Under the pieces are notes generated by a model. That model saw nothing but the letters and a program-made list of their open reading frames with translations, had not been told where the DNA came from and made no database searches. Shown here one piece after another: positions 21,288 to 29,828 of a DNA stretch of 29,828 bases. Source of the stretch: Smittium culicis (lineage: Eukaryota; Kickxellomycota; Harpellomycetes; Harpellales; Legeriomycetaceae); assembly GCA_001970855.1 (NCBI GenBank), contig LSSN01001051.1, positions 1 through 29,828 on the forward strand. The letters are read 5' to 3'. The stretch's first letter is position 1; every line of letters begins with the position of its first letter. The position numbers were made by a program, and so were the translations under genes.

Positions 21288-23829
21288 AAAAAATGAAACT
21301 CCTCTCATAGAATAACAAACTAACTTGTATATATAGAATTAAAGGCGGTAAGAATATCGATTATTGTATATAATCTCTAAATATTATGAAATAACAATAA
21401 TTTTGATATTTAAAAACATTATTTGATCATTTTAAAATTGAATAATGATATTATAAAAAGACGCATGATGTATATTTAGCTCATTTTTATTTTGGAGGGA
21501 AAATGCGTAAAAGAGACTAATTATTTATTAAAATTTTTGACTATTTAATAATATTATTTAAAATATATAAATTTTATTAATGAATGATTGATTAAAAAAT
21601 ATTTCTAATTTCTTTTAATTATGTATTCTAAGGGAAATTAGATTTTTTTTAAGTACTGTAAACTAATTGAAAATTTATAGGACCTATTTTGTATTATAAT
21701 TAAAAGCATAGGATAATTCATAATTTTTTTATTTTTTATTTTTATTAATTAGAAATTTTTTTTTGAATTTTATATTAATCTATGATAATAAAAATTTTTA
21801 TATAACATTAACAAACCATTGTGACTTAGTTTGGATAAAAATTTTCTTTTTATATGATATAATTTTTCAACGAATATTTTTATTATTTGAATCATTTTTT
21901 TTGGTACATTATTCGATATTTTATTGTAATTATTTTGATAATAAAAATTTAAATAAATTTAATTCAGTATTTAATTAATTAATTAATTCTTGACTTGAAA
22001 ATTTTTATAGGCGCTGCGCATTAATGTATATTTTATATATTTATTAAAATAAATATTAAAATAATACTTTTATTACTTCATTTAATCTGTCAAAAAAATT
22101 TTTTTTATCAATTTTTTCTCTTAATAGCACAATAATTATAGCATATCACATCTTTTATAGTAATTTATGATATCTAATTTCGAAAAAAATAAGTTTATAT
22201 TGTATATTTTTAATACTTTATATATAATAGGTTAAATATGTATTTATCATATTATATTTTTCCAAATTTAATTTATAAATTCACCCAAATTTGAAGTTCT
22301 ATTTCTAAATTACCAAAAATTATGATTGATTCATTAGTTAAAATTATAAAATTTGTTATAATTATTTTTTTCACAAAATTTTTGTTACTATTGATTTTCA
22401 ATAAAAATGAAATTTTTTTCAAGTATAATAAAATATATTATGCTCCGATAACATTATTATAATACTGCTCAAGTTTAAATTTTTTCTCAAAATCAAGAGA
22501 TTATTCTAATATTATAAGATTTTTTTTTGTATTTAGGTTCATATTTATTATAATAGTTATTTTATTTTAGAAATAACACCTTGGTTATTTCAGAGCTGAA
22601 TTTTCTATTTTATTTCTACTATAAAATTGAATCAATTGATATAATATGATTATTTTTATAATATTGTATATTTTATTGATATTTACGATTGAATGATTCT
22701 GCAACAACTATAAAAGATTTTTTTTATTAATATAAAATGATACTATAAAAAAAATTTAAACCAATTATTGCTATCAATTCATTATATTTTATCTATTTCA
22801 ATGAATAATTTTATTTAAAAGATATTTCATAGAAGAAAGGATATATAGTATTTTATTATTATTTATAGTCAATTTTAGATATGTGTGAATTTAAATCAGG
22901 TTTTTATTTAAATATCAAATTTAAATAATAAAAATTAAAAAAAGAGTAGATAAGATGTAGTAAATTATAAAAAAAACTTGTATATTTGTAAAAATGAGGG
23001 TAAAAAAATTCTTTACAATTTAATATGATGTTTTTTTTTTTTTTTTCAAAGAAAAAGTAATAATCAAATATTAACCATTAACAGTAGTATTATAAAAAAA
23101 TGTTAATTTTACATATTTCAAAATAAACTAAAAGAATACCGCTTAAATTTGAAAATATAATTCAAATATGATCAATATAATATTTTTTAATATTAATTTT
23201 CTAAAAATTTATTATTTAATTAAAAGTATTAGTAATTTTTATCAGTGTCTTCATCCTAAAACAATGATCGTGTAATATGTTTTAAAATGAACATATTGAC
23301 TTCCAGCGATAAATTAATGCTTAATAACCTCGAATAGTATAAATGTTTTTCAATAATATTATTAATTTAAAATATAATCTTTAAATCCTGAAAAACATTG
23401 TATATAAGGATTCCAAAATATCTGAATAAAACACTAATGGGAAATAAAATAAATTCGAAAAAACTTATATTAACAAATAAAAAGCTTTTGTGATATTAAA
23501 CTACGTAGATATAAATTAAATATAACCTGTAATAAATGAAATTGATATGATAAGAAATATATCATAAAATTTGGATCTTAATATACAAAGTTAAGCATTT
23601 AAAAAATAAAAATTCTTGCATTCATTTTGCTAAAAAAAGATTGGAGCTTTTAATTAATATTTTAATGTAAAAAAAAAGATATAAAAATCGAATACCCTGA
23701 AAATAAATTTAAAAAAATGCCCAAAACTCTGATTGATAAATACATATGGGTAAAATTATTATCCTTTTCTAAAATATTATAAAAATATTTTTTGGCTACT
23801 GTATATTATATCCTAAATGTCTGAATATT
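21288..23829. other. Very AT-rich DNA, no gene supported
   Basis: About 2.5 kb. It includes a 16-nt T run (23031-23046). A TTG-initiated open frame of 71 codons (21763-21978) is rich in Phe, Ile and Asn and looks like a compositional accident. If the pol remnant that follows belonged to a full retrotransposon, gag and the 5' LTR should lie here, but I could not see either. Confidence 0.45.
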
Positions 23830-23830
23830 A

Positions 23831-25800
23831 GAAAATTTTAAAACAATGCTGAGTGTTTGTAATTATTTCTCGGATTAATAAACTCGGACGAAATAAACAT
23901 CAGAAGAAAATATAATATTTATGGCTTAAAGTATTCTTCTACGAAATTTTTGGAGAAAAAAAGTTCTTGTTATTTTTTATATTATGCTTTTGAAAGGTAT
24001 AAGTCAATATTAAATAACTGAATTAATTCAAATATAACATTAAGCGCTTCGCTAATACAGTTATTATATAATATAAATCGATTTATTAAATTTTATATAA
24101 TCCTAAAACCTAAATTTAGTTGTATATATGCGATCCAATAATATATGGAAGAGGGTTTTTAACTAAAATTCTCCAAAAGTAGAGAAAGAGGTTATCGGAT
24201 AGTAGATTGTATGGAAGGATATTTAAAATGTAGATTTTATAGTTGTTATACTCGAAAGAGACCGAGAATTATTTGGTTAAAAAGGTAGGTTCGCACTATA
24301 ATATTTTTATCTTTAATTTAATCATTATAAAATATTAGAGATTTCGTGAATGCTATAGAAACAATAAATTTGTGCCTATGCGCTCTTTCAAGTTATCCGA
24401 GAATTAATAAGTATCACATGACTATGTTAGATTTTTTCGCCGATAAAGAAAATCAATGGCTATTTTCTGGATCCAATATATAGATATATTTAAGGGCAAA
24501 TTTATTCGCTAAATTTATGAATCGGTTCGACGTATAAATTGCACGCTGGATTTTGAATTTATAATTAGTAATATGGTGTACTTTATAAATTAAAGCGCTA
24601 AAAAAAATTCCATTAAAATTCTAGATCTTTCCTTTTATTTTTGGAAAAAAAGCATTTATATCGGGTGTTGAAGTCATTGCATTACTTATCTTTTTAACTG
24701 AGTTTAGAGTCTCGGGTAAAAATCAGGACTTGCAGCTGTGTTTATAAAAAAAAAAGGTTAGGAAGTATAGGAGTATACGAGTAAAAATATATGTGGACCG
24801 AAGTTATTAGTAAGCTCGTGATATATAGATTTATACACAAGAATAGTACTAGCGCATGTAATAAGCAGCGGATTGTCCAAAACAAGAGAATTATGTTAAG
24901 TAATTGTAAATTATTATTAGTTGATTATTTCGGATATAAGTATAATGAAATAACGGGTATTTTTGTAAGTTTGCATTATTTGAGTAGCAGCGTGTTTTTA
25001 TAATTAGAGTTTGATTGGGTATAGATGTGGTAGCAGGAATGCAAAAAGCAAAATCAAATGATATTAATGTAATGTGGGATGTTGGTAGAGCGTTAAATTT
25101 AGATTTATACTGCGATATAAAAGCAGTTACATTTTTAGCTTAACTTTGACTTACTAACGTGAGCTATATCAATAAAACCCGAATTATTTTTGATAATTTT
25201 GGTTGTTTTGTGGAACCGAGGAAGATTAAGTTTTGTTAATTTTTTTATAATATGAGAGAAGCAATGAAATATGGTCAAGCGAGATAAATTCATAAAAAAA
25301 ACATTTGATTTTTTATGTACTGGGGGGTGGTGAATAAATTTTTATGAAGTAAAGGGTAAACGTAAGTTGGTGTTCAAAAAAAAATAGAAACTCAGCTAAC
25401 ATTTAGCTTCAGCATAAACATTAATAAAGATGAGGAAATGAATAATAAATTAAAGCGTTGTGGAATATGAGTTATAGCAAGAAAAAAAATTGGTTAATTG
25501 TAACAAAGTCAATAATCCGGAAATAAAATAAAGCCAAAACAGTGTACTTAGAGACTCTGAGATGAATGGGATAGTATGATATGCATATTTTTTTTTTAAT
25601 TTAGACAAACCAAGATTTAAAAAAAGATAAGCAAATAAGCTATTGAAAAACAGGCACAAAAATATATGGGGTTTCTCCTAGTTTTGATAATGTTTGTTAG
25701 GTAATAGAACTTTATAAATTTCAAGCTAATAGCATTGTGGTATAACGCCTGCAAGCTCTTGGTTAAGAAATTGTCGAGCTTGAGAAGTGAAATATTTTGA
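23831..25800 (+). mobile_element. Probable Ty3/Gypsy pol remnant, broken by stops and frameshifts
   Basis: Motifs that recall Ty3/Gypsy pol occur in the expected order on the plus strand, in different frames. At 23831-23875, LSVCNYFSD resembles the reverse-transcriptase LGLCNYYR segment. At 24328-24561, KYHMTMLDFF, WLFSG and IARWILNL resemble the RNase H NYHVTELE, YLYG and RLARWxLxL series, with near-usual spacing. At 25024-25140, IDVV and NVMWDVGRALNL resemble the start of the integrase core. At 25180-25239, RIIFDNFGCFVEPRK resembles the IISDNGxxFV motif, 38 codons after the first Asp. At 25656-25800, GVSPSF and RLQALG resemble the GxSPF segment that follows integrase. Stops and at least two frame changes make it non-functional. 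No LTR was identified. Each match alone is weak; the order and spacing carry the call. Confidence 0.42.
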
Positions 25801-26156
25801 ATTTTTTTTTTAGATGAATGGGAATCGAGGAGGTTTCTTCACTATAGGCTATTTTAAATTGAAAGATAAGTGTGATAATTTTTTTTTTTTGTTAAAGCTG
25901 ATTATTAATTTCTACAAATTACCTGAAATACAGGATTTGCGCGAAATAAAGTAAATAAGGGATTGTTAAACCAACGACTAAAGGAATTAGGGTATAAGTG
26001 TGGAGATATTGGGAATTAGATATCGATTTTTTAGCGGGTTAACTATTTAAACAAGATATACCGAGGTGGTTGTACAGATTACTATAGAATATAGAAATGG
26101 ACCAATGGGAGGGGTGATTATCTTATCAGCATTTTTAGCTCTGCGATGACAATATG
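25801..26156. other. Spacer after the pol remnant
   Basis: About 350 bp of G-rich, A-rich plus-strand sequence with short broken open frames. It may still belong to the retroelement (C-terminal pol or 3' LTR), but I see no motif and no matching upstream repeat to prove an LTR. Confidence 0.3.
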
Positions 26157-26159
26157 TAG

Positions 26160-26610
26160 CTGTTGTCAGCATCTTCGTTAATTAGCAGCCTTGTCTCTCG
26201 TTGGTTTAAGCTCTCAGATATTCATCCCTTGAGAAAAAGTCGCGAGAAAAAACGTAACAAAAAATGTGCAGGTAAGAGTATCGATTTGGGCAATAGGGAG
26301 TACTTTGAGGTGGCGAGGTATATAGAGCCCCACAGCATAGTAGGAATTATAAGACGCAGCCAATGGGGGGAAATGATCGCGCCCATCGATGGAATTGATA
26401 AGAAATTATGCAATTCAGTCTCTGAGTGTGTAATGCTTGTATTGGGATTATGTAAGAACCATAAGCTGGTGAAATAAAGTGACTATTCTAACAGGGGTAT
26501 TTTGTAGTTTTTTTTATATTATTCCAATCTGCGTAGCTGGAATTCGATTTATCGCGCATATTTTTAAAGGAATAGTTGAAGTATTGGAAGATGAGGCTTT
26601 AATTCTTTAA
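26160..26610 (+). pseudogene. Unidentified coding-like ORF with a likely frameshift
   Basis: An open frame without ATG runs from 26160 to the TAA at 26475-26477 (106 codons; the first near-cognate start is TTG at 26163). It is basic near its start (KSREKKRNKK) and later reads SIDLGNREYFEVARYIEPHS and IIRRSQWGEMIAPIDGID. A second frame is open from 26473 to the TAA at 26608-26610. It contains a hydrophobic stretch, GVFCSFFYIIPICVAG, and ends FKGIVEVLEDEALIL. The second frame opens exactly where the first closes, so one indel would join them. Base composition is richer than the surroundings. I do not recognise the protein. It could be the end of the retroelement, a captured gene piece or a dead host gene. 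Confidence 0.3.
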
Positions 26611-26700
26611 ATTTTAAGGAGAGAACTTTATTAATCATTCTCTGTTTTTTAATGATAGAACTAATTAACAATATTTTGCAGCATCGGCTATGGCAGTGAA

Positions 26701-26843
26701 TGGCTTAATAAGCAATAAGAATGGTTTGCTGGAGATGTGAAGAGAGATAATAGTAATGTTCGCAAAGGTTCGATTTGGCTTAATGCTATTATGTTTATTA
26801 CCAATCGCTATTCTTCACAAAAATAGGCTGTGTTATTAAGCCA
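26701..26843. repeat. 11-bp inverted repeat pair upstream of the phosphorylase
   Basis: TGGCTTAATAA (26701-26711) is exactly inverted as TTATTAAGCCA (26833-26843). A related TTTGGCTTAATG lies between them and AGCCATTCATTAGC just beyond. They could be inverted protein-binding sites or an eroded foldback element. There is no direct evidence for either. Confidence 0.4.
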
Positions 26844-27006
26844 ATAGATACACTTGAAATACACAGCCATTCATTAGCTTATTTCTTTTTATATAATAAT
26901 ATGCACATAAAAGCATTTATTCACAGCGGGTGAGGGCATTTATTGCATTCAGTAGCACAGCTTACTCACGCCCTTCACAGTTACTAATCCATGGGTTTAT
27001 AGAGCA

Positions 27007-27087
27007 TTTATCGCTTATTCTTGAATCTATGTATTTATCTCTTATGCTTGAATCAGTCTATTTATCGCTTATGCTTGAATCAATGAG
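27007..27087. repeat. 3 x 27-bp tandem repeat
   Basis: Three consecutive 27-bp units (27007-27033, 27034-27060, 27061-27087), each beginning TTTATC and containing CTTATKCTTGAATC. The period is a multiple of three. In the open plus frame it would encode a 9-residue repeat (LSLMLESVY type), but no gene is supported around it. Confidence 0.85.
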
Positions 27088-27241
27088 TATATCTCAATGG
27101 GCCAGATTAGCGTGTTTACCTTTGGGTAAAAAATGGCCAGGTCCAGTTCACTACGAACTTCTATTTTGAGCTGTCGTGGCAGTGGCATATTCATTTATAG
27201 GCTGTGGACGGCGGAGTCTAGATTATAGCTGTGCATTAGTG

Positions 27242-27284
27242 GCATAAACTAATCCTAATTACTCTCATATTGCATAAACTAATC
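27242..27284 (+). promoter_or_regulatory. Repeated 13-mer GCATAAACTAATC
   Basis: Exact copies at 27242-27254 and 27272-27284, 30 bp apart start to start, about 260-300 bp upstream of the phosphorylase ATG. Spacing of roughly three helical turns and position suggest paired transcription-factor sites, which is inference. Confidence 0.4.
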
Positions 27285-27355
27285 TGAATCTATTATTGGC
27301 CATAAATGCAGTCTATTCAAATCTGCTAAACAAAATGTAAATTGATCTTTAAATG

Positions 27356-27360
27356 CCCCT
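27356..27360 (+). promoter_or_regulatory. CCCCT box (STRE-like)
   Basis: A single CCCCT, the core of the yeast stress response element that controls glycogen genes, including GPH1, through Msn2/Msn4. It lies about 185 bp upstream of the ATG. One pentamer is weak evidence, and the regulator may not exist in this organism. Confidence 0.2.
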
Positions 27361-27447
27361 AAACAGTCTGTACTACTTAACTTTTCATTTATGCAATTTA
27401 TTATAAAAACCACCTCTTTTCCCCGATATCAATCTTTATCAGCTGGC

Positions 27448-27466
27448 TATTTTTAAATAAAAATTT
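27448..27466 (+). promoter_or_regulatory. TATA-like box of the phosphorylase gene
   Basis: TATTTTTAAATAAAAATT lies about 80-95 nt upstream of the ATG, a reasonable place for a TATA element with a leader of about 50 nt. AT richness limits confidence. Confidence 0.3.
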
Positions 27467-27480
27467 TATAGACTTGATTA

Positions 27481-27504
27481 CTTTTACTTCTTTTTTTTTT
27501 CCAG
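27481..27504 (+). promoter_or_regulatory. 3'-splice-site-like pyrimidine tract ending in CAG
   Basis: CTTTTACTTC, a run of ten T and CCAG end 41 nt before the ATG. This looks like a strong 3' splice acceptor, so the leader may contain an intron or the TATA-like box may be intronic. A matching donor could not be chosen, because GTAAAT and GTAAAA candidates upstream are all weak. Confidence 0.3.
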
Positions 27505-27545
27505 CAAAAACTAAATACTGCCAGCTATTATCAATTTACTAAAAA

Positions 27546-29828
27546 ATGGAACGCTTTCCTTCAAAGAACATCCTTTCTTCTCTCTCCCAGTTTCAACCTG
27601 CCACAGCTGAAGAGCCCAACACTCCTCAGCCAAAGCCTTTGAAACGCGTTGTTTCTGGTAGCGCCCTTAAAACTCTCCTTGAAGGCAAAACCGGTCAACC
27701 AAAGCACTCTGATCATCTAAACTCTGAATTCGTTGACTATGTCAGCAAAGAACTGCCCCGCGATGAAAAAACTATTCTAACAAGCATTATTACTCTTCTT
27801 TCCTCCACATTCTTCAAAACCCCACATAACACCACTTCTGTTGATGCTTACAACGGTGCCGCCTTCTCGTAAGTACCTTATCACAAAGCGCACATAACTC
27901 CTTCATTAATTCTTCTTAAATCTATATAAATTTCATACTAAACTTTATATTCATGCTTCATTTTACAGAATCAGAAACAGATTGCTAAGACGTCTTGATG
28001 GAACTGACCAATTTTTCAACTCAATTAAGGCTAAGCGCGTCTATTACATGTCTTTAGAGTTTTTGATTGGTAGAACTTTTGATAACGCCATGTTGGCTCT
28101 CGGCCTCAAAAACGAATATAGCAATGCTATCAAGACTTTGGGCTATAAAATGGAAGATGTTATTGACGAAGAAAGAGATGCTGCTCTAGGTAACGGTGGT
28201 TTGGGAAGACTCGCCGCTTGTTTCGTCGACTCTTTGGCTTGCTCCAACTATCCAGGTTGGGGTTATGGTCTCCGTTACAAATATGGTATGTTCCAACAAC
28301 AAATCATTAATGGTTACCAAGTCGAAGCTCCTGACTGCTGGTTGGATAACCCAAATCCTTGGGAATTCCCTCGCCCTGAGATTAGCTACAAAGTTAAATT
28401 CTACGGTAACGTCGCTAAAAGCGCTAGCAATCCCCATGGCTACACTTGGGAAAATGCCGTCGAATACGAAGCTATGGCATTCGACGTCCCAGTTCCAGGA
28501 TACGGAACTAAAAATGTCGGTAACATCCGTCTATGGAGTTGCAAAACCAACCACTTGTTTGACTTGAACCGCTTCAACAGCGGTGACTACTCTGGTGCCA
28601 CAGCAAATATGGTTGCTGCTGATATGCTTACCAATGTTCTCTACCCAAATGATAACCACAACAACGGTAAAGAACTCCGCCTTAAACAAGAATACTTATT
28701 CGTAAGCGCCACCATCCAAGACGTAATTGCCCGCTTCAAAACTTCAGGAAAAGCATGGTCTGAATTCTCACACATGGTTGCCATCCAACTTAATGATACT
28801 CACCCTGCCCTTGGTATTGCTGAATTGCAACGTATCCTCATTGACGATGAAGGTATGGAATGGGATCAAGCTTGGTCAATTGTTACCAAAACTTTCGCAT
28901 TCACCAACCACACAATTCTTCCAGAAGCTATGGAAAAATGGTCTGTTCCTATGCTCGGAAAAATTCTCCCACGTCACTTGGGTATCATTTACGACATTAA
29001 CTTGTTCTTCCTTCAACATGTTGAAAAGCTTTATCCAAATGACAGAGATCTCTTGGCCAGAATCTCTATCATTGAAGAGTCTTCCCCACAACAAGCTAGA
29101 ATGGCTTACTTGGCTATTGTTGGCTCTCACCATGTTAACGGTGTCGCCCAAATTCACTCTGATATCATTAAGGATACCATCTTCTCTGACTTTGTTAAAG
29201 TCTATGGACCTGATAAATTTGTCAATGTTACCAACGGTGTTGCTCCGCGCCGCTGGGTAAACCAATGCAACCCTGAACTTGCTAGCCTTATCACCGAAGC
29301 TGTTGGTGACGACTCTTGGGTAAACCACTATTCCAAATCTTCTAAACTAGAAGAATTTGTTGATGACGAAGATTTCAGAAGACGCTGGTGGGAAGTTAAA
29401 CAAACCAAAAAGGAACAACTTGCTCGATACATCAAGAACACCTGTGGTATCGAAGTCAGCTCAAACGCCCTATTCGATATTCAAGTTAAAAGAATACACG
29501 AATATAAACGTCAATTGATGAACATTCTTAGCGTTATCTACAGATACAACAAACTCAAAAACATGTCTCCTCAAATGCGCAAAGAACAAGTACCACGTGT
29601 TGTCGTATTCGCAGGAAAGGCTGCATCTGGTTACTACATCGCCAAGTTGATCATTAAACTCATCAACTCTGTTGCTGATGTTGTCAACAATGATAAAGAT
29701 ATTGGTGATAGCCTCAAAGTTGTCTTTATTCCCGACTACTGTGTATCTGCTGCTGAGGTCATTATTCCAGCTTCTGACATCTCTCAACACATTTCTACCG
29801 CTGGTACTGAAGCCTCTGGTACCTCAAA
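27546..29828 (+). CDS. GPH1: Glycogen phosphorylase (GT35), 3' end beyond the window
   Basis: This enzyme cleaves alpha-1,4 glucosyl units from glycogen with phosphate, releasing glucose-1-phosphate, in the cytoplasm and with pyridoxal phosphate. Two exons (27546-27868 and 27969 to the end) give 727 residues of a usual ~850-900. After a variable N-terminus (1-90), family blocks follow: KRVYYMSLEFLIGR (130-143), DAALGNGGLGRLAACF (178-193), GYQVEAPDCWL, QLNDTHPALGIAEL (381-394), TNHTILPEAMEKW (420-432), GVAQIHS, VTNGVAPRRW (528-537), VKRIHEYKRQ (614-623, phosphate and cofactor site) and AGTEASGTS (719-727). The window ends a few residues before the expected PLP lysine (NMKF). The ATG has A at -3 and an in-frame TAA at 27540-27542. 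Ser/Thr near RVVSGS (35-40) could be the regulatory phosphosite, which is a guess. Many codons end in C, suggesting high expression. The symbol follows the yeast orthologue. Confidence 0.96.
27869..27968 (+). other. Spliceosomal intron in the phosphorylase gene, 100 nt, phase 2
   Basis: The donor is GTAAGT (27869-27874), the acceptor TTTTACAG (27961-27968), and TACTAAA (27936-27942) lies about 27 nt before the acceptor as branch site. Joining the exons keeps the frame (Ser108 spans the junction) and links AYNGAAFS to IRNRLL, as in other glycogen phosphorylases. The intron is much more AT-rich than the exons. Confidence 0.93.

Larger units (their letters stand above)
26611..27545 (+). promoter_or_regulatory. 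Upstream region of the glycogen phosphorylase gene
   Basis: About 930 bp without a supported gene. It holds a 3 x 27-bp tandem repeat (27007-27087), an 11-bp inverted repeat, a repeated 13-mer, and near the gene a CCCCT box, a TATA-like stretch and a pyrimidine tract ending in CAG. A GTG-initiated open frame of 79 codons (26930-27169) spans the tandem repeat, but I do not regard it as a gene. These elements are listed separately below. Confidence 0.5.

Noticed and set aside
21763..21978. 71-codon open frame rich in Phe, Ile and Asn
   Set aside because: The composition mirrors the AT bias, the start is TTG, and no domain or signal is present.
8173..23830. Mitochondrial or plasmid origin of the AT-rich block
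   Set aside because: The base composition would fit, but no rRNA, tRNA or respiratory-chain gene is seen, and the block is continuous with nuclear-type genes on both sides.
24240..24310. tRNA gene suggested by GGTTCG
   Set aside because: The GGTTCG occurrences (for example in GGTAGGTTCGCAC and CGGTTCGACG) lack a matching A box, acceptor stem and cloverleaf.
24911..24946. LLLVDYFGYKYN as the first integrase aspartate
   Set aside because: It resembles the VDYFSKW motif, but the segment at 25024-25140 (NVMWDVGRALNL) fits better, in the same frame as and 38 codons before IIFDNFG. Both cannot be the same residue.
25450..25659. 69-codon minus-strand open frame within the pol remnant
   Set aside because: It opposes the inferred sense strand, is hydrophobic by composition, and shows no motif.
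28186..29790. Several open frames in other frames and on the minus strand of the phosphorylase
   Set aside because: They overlap the uninterrupted, strongly conserved phosphorylase exon and are shadows of its codon usage.

Overview
The window looks like nuclear DNA of a very AT-rich eukaryote, most likely a fungus and perhaps an early-diverging one. The evidence is two recognisable genes (a secreted proteinase K-type subtilase and a glycogen phosphorylase), a short spliceosomal intron with a TACTAA-type branch site, core-promoter and polyadenylation signals, and decayed eukaryotic transposons. No lineage can be fixed from the sequence alone.

Layout. 1-5.9 kb: AT-rich DNA packed with old copies of one ~189-bp element. 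Its ends read CCCTTTC...GAAAGGG and it is flanked by TTAA, the signature of a piggyBac-type MITE. Copies occur in both orientations, some share a TTAA, and two sites look like one copy inserted into the internal TTAA of another. 5,895-7,466: a complete, apparently intronless subtilase with signal peptide, I9-like propeptide, a Ser/Asn/Glu-rich insert and a catalytic domain. Its Asp-His-Ser triad is intact, but the oxyanion-hole Asn is Asp. One more MITE copy lies downstream, at about 8 kb. 8.2-23.8 kb: about 15.6 kb of extremely AT-rich DNA with no gene I can support. It holds a perfect 20-bp hairpin, nested inverted repeats, a 50-bp tandem duplication and a minus-strand block that looks like badly decayed coding DNA. 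No MITE copy was seen there. 23.8-26.6 kb: richer in G and C, with broken plus-strand reading frames. Short motifs in the expected order suggest a Ty3/Gypsy pol remnant, followed by an unidentified broken ORF. 26.6-27.5 kb: upstream region of the phosphorylase, with short direct, inverted and tandem repeats. 27,546 to the end: glycogen phosphorylase, 100-nt intron, 727 residues visible. The window ends just before the expected pyridoxal-phosphate lysine.

The two intact genes have no evident functional link. One is a secreted protease and the other mobilises stored glycogen in the cytoplasm. They are moderate-GC islands in a transposon-worn, gene-poor landscape. I found no tRNA, rRNA, CRISPR array or intact transposase. 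The least ordinary features are the variant subtilase active site, the self-nesting TTAA elements and the long gene-free AT block.
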